A stretch of DNA of 64,000 nucleotides from contig NC_067197.1 of the NCBI RefSeq assembly GCF_000699445.3, positions 32,223,809 through 32,287,808 of the forward strand. Direction: 5' to 3'. This stretch comes from Schistosoma haematobium. Lineage: Eukaryota > Platyhelminthes > Trematoda > Strigeidida > Schistosomatidae. Positions 60,511 through 64,000 of the stretch are shown here, piece after piece. Positions within the stretch are counted from its first letter, which is position 1, and the number at the start of each line of letters is the position of its first letter. Position numbers and translations under genes: made by a program. The notes under the pieces are model-generated. The model searched no databases and was not told the DNA's origin. It worked only from the letters and a program-made list of their open reading frames with translations.

Positions 60511-61300
60511 TGATAACCAAAAAACCAACACATTCAAATCGTTATATTGACTTCCATTCAGGACATCCTTTCAGTGCAAAGATCTCGCTAGCCTTAAATC
60601 TTTTTTTAGAAGAGCTAACAAGATCATCACATCAGAAGAAGACAAACAAAAAGAACAAATAAATGTAATTAGCATCTTACAATTTAATAATTTTCCTATG
60701 AAGATTAGTAGAAGCATATTATAACAAAACAGTTTATTACATTATAGTAATGATTCGAATGAAATGCCATGGATTGGTACTGCAGTTCTACCATACTGTC
60801 ATGGCACAAAAGAAGAAATCCAAAGAATCTTAAAACATCACAGAATCAAAGTGTATTTCAAAACAACGAACACACTACGTAATACTTTAGTTCGCCTGAA
60901 AAAAAATCCCTTTCATGTCCACACAGAACTGCGTCTACAAATTAGGTTGTATTGATTGTGATGCTTATTATATTGAAGAGTCATCCCGCGAAATCTTGAC
61001 TAGAGCCAAAGAACATATTAGGTACACAAAGAAACCTCCTAATAATCCTGTAGAATTGAACCAACTTCAAATTAAATTGGCAATAGCAGTTCATGACATT
61101 TTCAACAACCACAAAATCGATTTTAAAAATATCAAAACATTGCTAAAAGGCTTTTCCAACTACAAAGAATGGAGGGTAGCTGAGGCTTGCCATATAATGC
61201 TTAATCCTATATCTCTCAATAGAAAAGAAGGCCTTACCATCTGTCCTACTTGGAACATCTATCCTAACCATTCAGTCTGATCGTATTTACAATTTCACAC
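60511..61300 (+). pseudogene. Degenerate PLE coding region (RT C-terminus and GIY-YIG)
   Basis: Plus strand between two inverted repeats. The upstream frame (60764-60955) has TAVLPYCHGTKEEIQRILK, VYFKTTNTLRNTLVRL: the end of the PLE RT. Frame 60915-61280 has NCVYKLGCIDCDAYYIEESS, REILTRAKEHIRYTKK and FSNYKEWRVAEACHI: the GIY-YIG domain and tail. The two are separated by a frameshift at an A8 run (60899-60906). The second half-motif reads YIE instead of YIG, and stops occur near 60720, so it is inactive. Confidence 0.8.
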
Positions 61301-61468
61301 TATCATATTACAAATTTAAACTTTATCCTTTCTTACCATAAAGGTCACACAAGATTTCATTCTTAAACAATGCACACATACATACACACACAAATTTACA
61401 TACATATGAATCACCTTGACAGAAATCACATGACATCAACTTGTTCAGACCTGTTTTTTAGTTGATCC

Positions 61469-61630
61469 AATATTATTCTTGCATTGTTCCGTTGTACTAT
61501 TTAAACTTGGATTAATTTTAATTTGGTTATTTATACTCTGAAGAAGTGACTTACACTAAATCACGAAACGTCAGAAAATCCAATTTTCTACTCATTGGGA
61601 TATTACAAATATATTATTTTTATTTATAAT
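61469..61630 (-). repeat. Right terminal inverted repeat of PLE-like element
   Basis: Inverted partner of 60349-60510. PLEs are known to carry terminal repeats in either direct or inverted orientation. Confidence 0.85.
61538..61572 (+). ncRNA. Hammerhead-like core in right PLE repeat
   Basis: CTGAAGA, GTGA-loop-TCAC, GAAA, ACGT, GTC, as in the left repeat. Hammerhead motifs in PLE terminal repeats are an established observation. Here stem I is weak. Confidence 0.5.
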
Positions 61631-63000
61631 AACAAAGAAGTTTATATGAATGTGTCCCAGTCTAATTTACCACGTTGAGCATCAAGATGAGATGAATATA
61701 CGGGACAACAAAGTGATAAAAAAGCCAACATGAGCACGAGTAGATATAAAGCGAAGCTGTAGTAACTGTCCACCATCAAGTGACGACGGTTTGTCATGTA
61801 TTAAATCACGATACTGCAAAGATGTCCAGACCTAATTAGAAAAGACGATATTCTCGGACCATAACCTATAAAATAGTAATATGGTTTGATGCAATTGACG
61901 TGCTTCCTCTAATTAATTAGTGTAGTATGGAACTGAATGTAAACACCGATTGAGCCCAATAAACCTAGTAAACATTCATATATTCCGCTTTGAGTCACAA
62001 TTTCTGTGTTAGAAATGGTAATACTATTCGACTACCTTTATGAGTAGGTATGGATAAAGTTAGAACCACGGATCCAATATTTGAAGATCCAGTGGATTAC
62101 CTATCAAGCTATCGATATAAAACGAACTATTATGGAATACTCATAAAATCGGCTGCTGTTTGGTATCTTTATGAATATTTCAAAACAACAAATGAGTCTT
62201 ATTACAAAATTAGGACATAATTTATCAGCCATTTAAGACGAAAAGTTAACCTGTTTGAAAGAGATAGTGAGCTGTTGGGGAGGTTTCAAGAAGCAGTAGC
62301 TGGACAGATCGCCGAAACCTCAAACATGGTCTATGATGAGACTGAACAAACTAAACTTATTCATTCCGTTAGAGATGGTAATCATGGTCTTCAAACTAAT
62401 CAACCATAATTCCACATCAGACGTGGCATCATTTTTCTTGTAGATCAAAATTTACGATACTCTAAACAATTAATGTTCCTGGGTCTAAATACTAGTCACT
62501 TTAGTTCAAACTTACCCATTAAACCATCAAGCGGTAGAAACCAGTTTATGATGTGATGGAAGCATCATCTATCAACGCATTCGAAATAAAATCGGACCAG
62601 AGGGTCCCAATCTTCAGGACTAGAAAAAGGCATCTAACCTCCTAACCCATCCGAATTCTCACTGAATGTTATCTAATCTTAGTGATATTTTTGCTGTACC
62701 CAACCTGCTGATTTTGAGGTTTGCCCTCAAAGTTTTTGGGGAATTTCTCAAGACTTGGTGAAATTCTTAGGGGTTTTGTGTCATTCCCCCAAATTGTCTA
62801 TAACGGCTTTACCAAAATTTCCCTAGGACAGACAAATTTTCTCCCAAAATTTGGAAGTCACAACCCCCTATAAGTAATGTGCGGAGATTTGCTTTTGTGA
62901 AAAAATCAACCTGTTAGTTTATTTTCGGTTTAATTCTACTATGCCTAAGATAGACAGAGCCTGGTAGTACAGTTTCTCGAGCAGTGTTATCGATTATTCG
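61631..63000. other. Unassigned, G/C-run-rich part at 62700-62880
   Basis: Nothing recognised up to 62700. At 62700-62880 and again 63345-63500 the sequence is full of short runs such as TTTCCCC, TTTGGGG and AAATTT. These two blocks flank the RTE fragment at 63005 and may be one older element split by it. Confidence 0.35.
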
Positions 63001-63004
63001 TATG

Positions 63005-63285
63005 TTACGCCTGTTACTCCTCGTGAAGGAGCATAGGTCGCTCACCAGCATTCTCCATCCAACCCTGTACTGGGCAATCCTTTCCAGCTCCTTCCAGTTG
63101 TAATTCATCCTTTTCATATCTGCTTCTATTATCCGACGTAATGTGTTCTTTGGCCTTCCTCTTTTCCGCTTCCCTTCAGGATTCCAAGTTAGGGCTTGCC
63201 TCGTGATGCAGTTTGACGATTTGCGTAATGTATGTCCTATCCATCTCCATCGTCTTTTCCTAATTTCTTCTTCAGCTGGATTATT
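63005..63285 (-). mobile_element. RTE-like LINE, 3' fragment
   Basis: Minus-strand frame (within 63306-62914) shows [30 protein letters not shown] and [20 protein letters not shown]. It is 5'-truncated and lacks the (TAAG)n tail: the end sequence stops at GTTACGCC near 63005. Confidence 0.82.
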
Positions 63286-63500
63286 CGTAGATAGAGGACA
63301 TTTCACGATCTCCCAATTTTTAGATACTCCCGATCCGTTTTGCGGAAGCCGTTATAGAACATTCTGGGGAAATAGCACTAAAATCCCGAAATTTATCCAG
63401 AACAGGAGAACTTCCCTAACAATTTAAGTTTTTCCTCAATTTCCCCCGAAATTTAAGGAAAGGCCATTGGACTTTGTGGATTTCCCCAAACTGGAGATTA

Positions 63501-64000
63501 ATCTCCCAAGTGTCCCTACTTCATAAAAGCTTCCATGAAGTACGACATGAGTGATTTGAGTGTTTTTGGTAGGTTTAAGCCATTTTTCCTGCTATGAACA
63601 TAGTGAATGCATTTCGCTGATTCCTCCATAAATCATAGCACTGCAATACTAACCTATTGGGTATAGACATGAAAGAGAAGTATCGTATTCCGGAATTGAC
63701 TTCTAGCACGGTATGTTGTGTAATGCATTCACCTGTACTTCCTTCGAAGCCACTGGACGTAGACCCGACTAACGGCCTTCAGCGGCCCTCAGTTACGAAA
63801 CTAAACGACGAAAATTAAATAGTTTGGACATAATTGGAGGACAGTTAAATGGCAACGCTTCAGGGCTATCGTTGCGAGCATTTGAAGGTCAAACTGTCGC
63901 AAGATGATTGATACGTCATATCGACAATTCGTGAAGTTTTTCAGAAGCGGTCAGATCAAGATATTTTTAGATTTGGATTGAGTTCATATGCACGATGTGT
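63501..64000. other. Unassigned right end
   Basis: No feature recognised. A short CTGATTCCTCCATAAATCATAG at 63619 resembles the PLE flank at 53370-53395. Confidence 0.3.

Overview
The window looks like repeat-dominated chromosome of a blood fluke (Schistosoma or a close relative). The evidence is an Sm-alpha-type tRNA-related repeat with a hammerhead ribozyme, RTE-like LINEs ending in (TAAG)n, a BEL/Pao element, decayed CR1-like LINEs and several Penelope-like (PLE) remnants, all in AT-rich DNA. There are no bacterial or viral genes. Most reading frames above 60 codons are repeat debris. Calls rest on reading the sequence by eye; no alignment or database search was run.

Region 1 (1-4.6 kb): a predicted five-exon gene on the minus strand (751-1995, splice phases all compatible), then unassigned DNA and an old, diverged copy of a repeat module (3960-4550).

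Region 2 (4.65-47.2 kb): a very large nested palindrome centred near 30.0 kb. It is built from four modules. 'a' (about 1.07 kb, six copies) and 'T' (about 2.0 kb, a decayed CR1-like LINE, four copies plus one truncated) form inverted-repeat arms. 'C' (3.3-4.3 kb, three copies) and 'Y' (3.4 kb, two copies) are the single-copy segments between arms. The order is a'-C(+)-a-T-Y(+)-T'-a'-C(-)-a-T-Y(-)-T'-a'-C(-)-a-T(part). Each C and Y is flanked by inverted repeats, and the whole is mirror-symmetric about the middle C. Younger insertions break the symmetry. The left arm carries a nearly intact BEL/Pao element (12418-18621) and a full-length RTE-like LINE with in-frame stops (19841-23046). The right arm carries a 406-bp solo LTR (41880-42285). 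Middle and right C share a 560-bp segment missing from left C. Every C carries a solo LTR related to the BEL element, and every Y carries a 115-bp exon-like segment.

Region 3 (47.2-55.4 kb): a graveyard of small elements. It holds a diverged Y fragment, RTE 3' ends, a fold-back element, a 0.67-kb inverted repeat flanking 5.8 kb, five tRNA-headed SINE copies (several with hammerhead motifs, one apparently complete), a PLE GIY-YIG fragment, a candidate LTR, and a head-to-tail Sm-alpha dimer whose 5' end coincides with the ribozyme cleavage point.

Region 4 (55.4-64 kb): an internally deleted LINE with a 12-bp target duplication (56290-57661), two PLE remnants (one inside a 160-bp inverted repeat carrying hammerhead-like cores), an RTE fragment and otherwise featureless DNA.

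The most unusual feature is the alternating inverted-repeat architecture of Region 2, which could flip its C and Y segments by recombination between arms. Elements inserted before and after the duplication give it a relative chronology.
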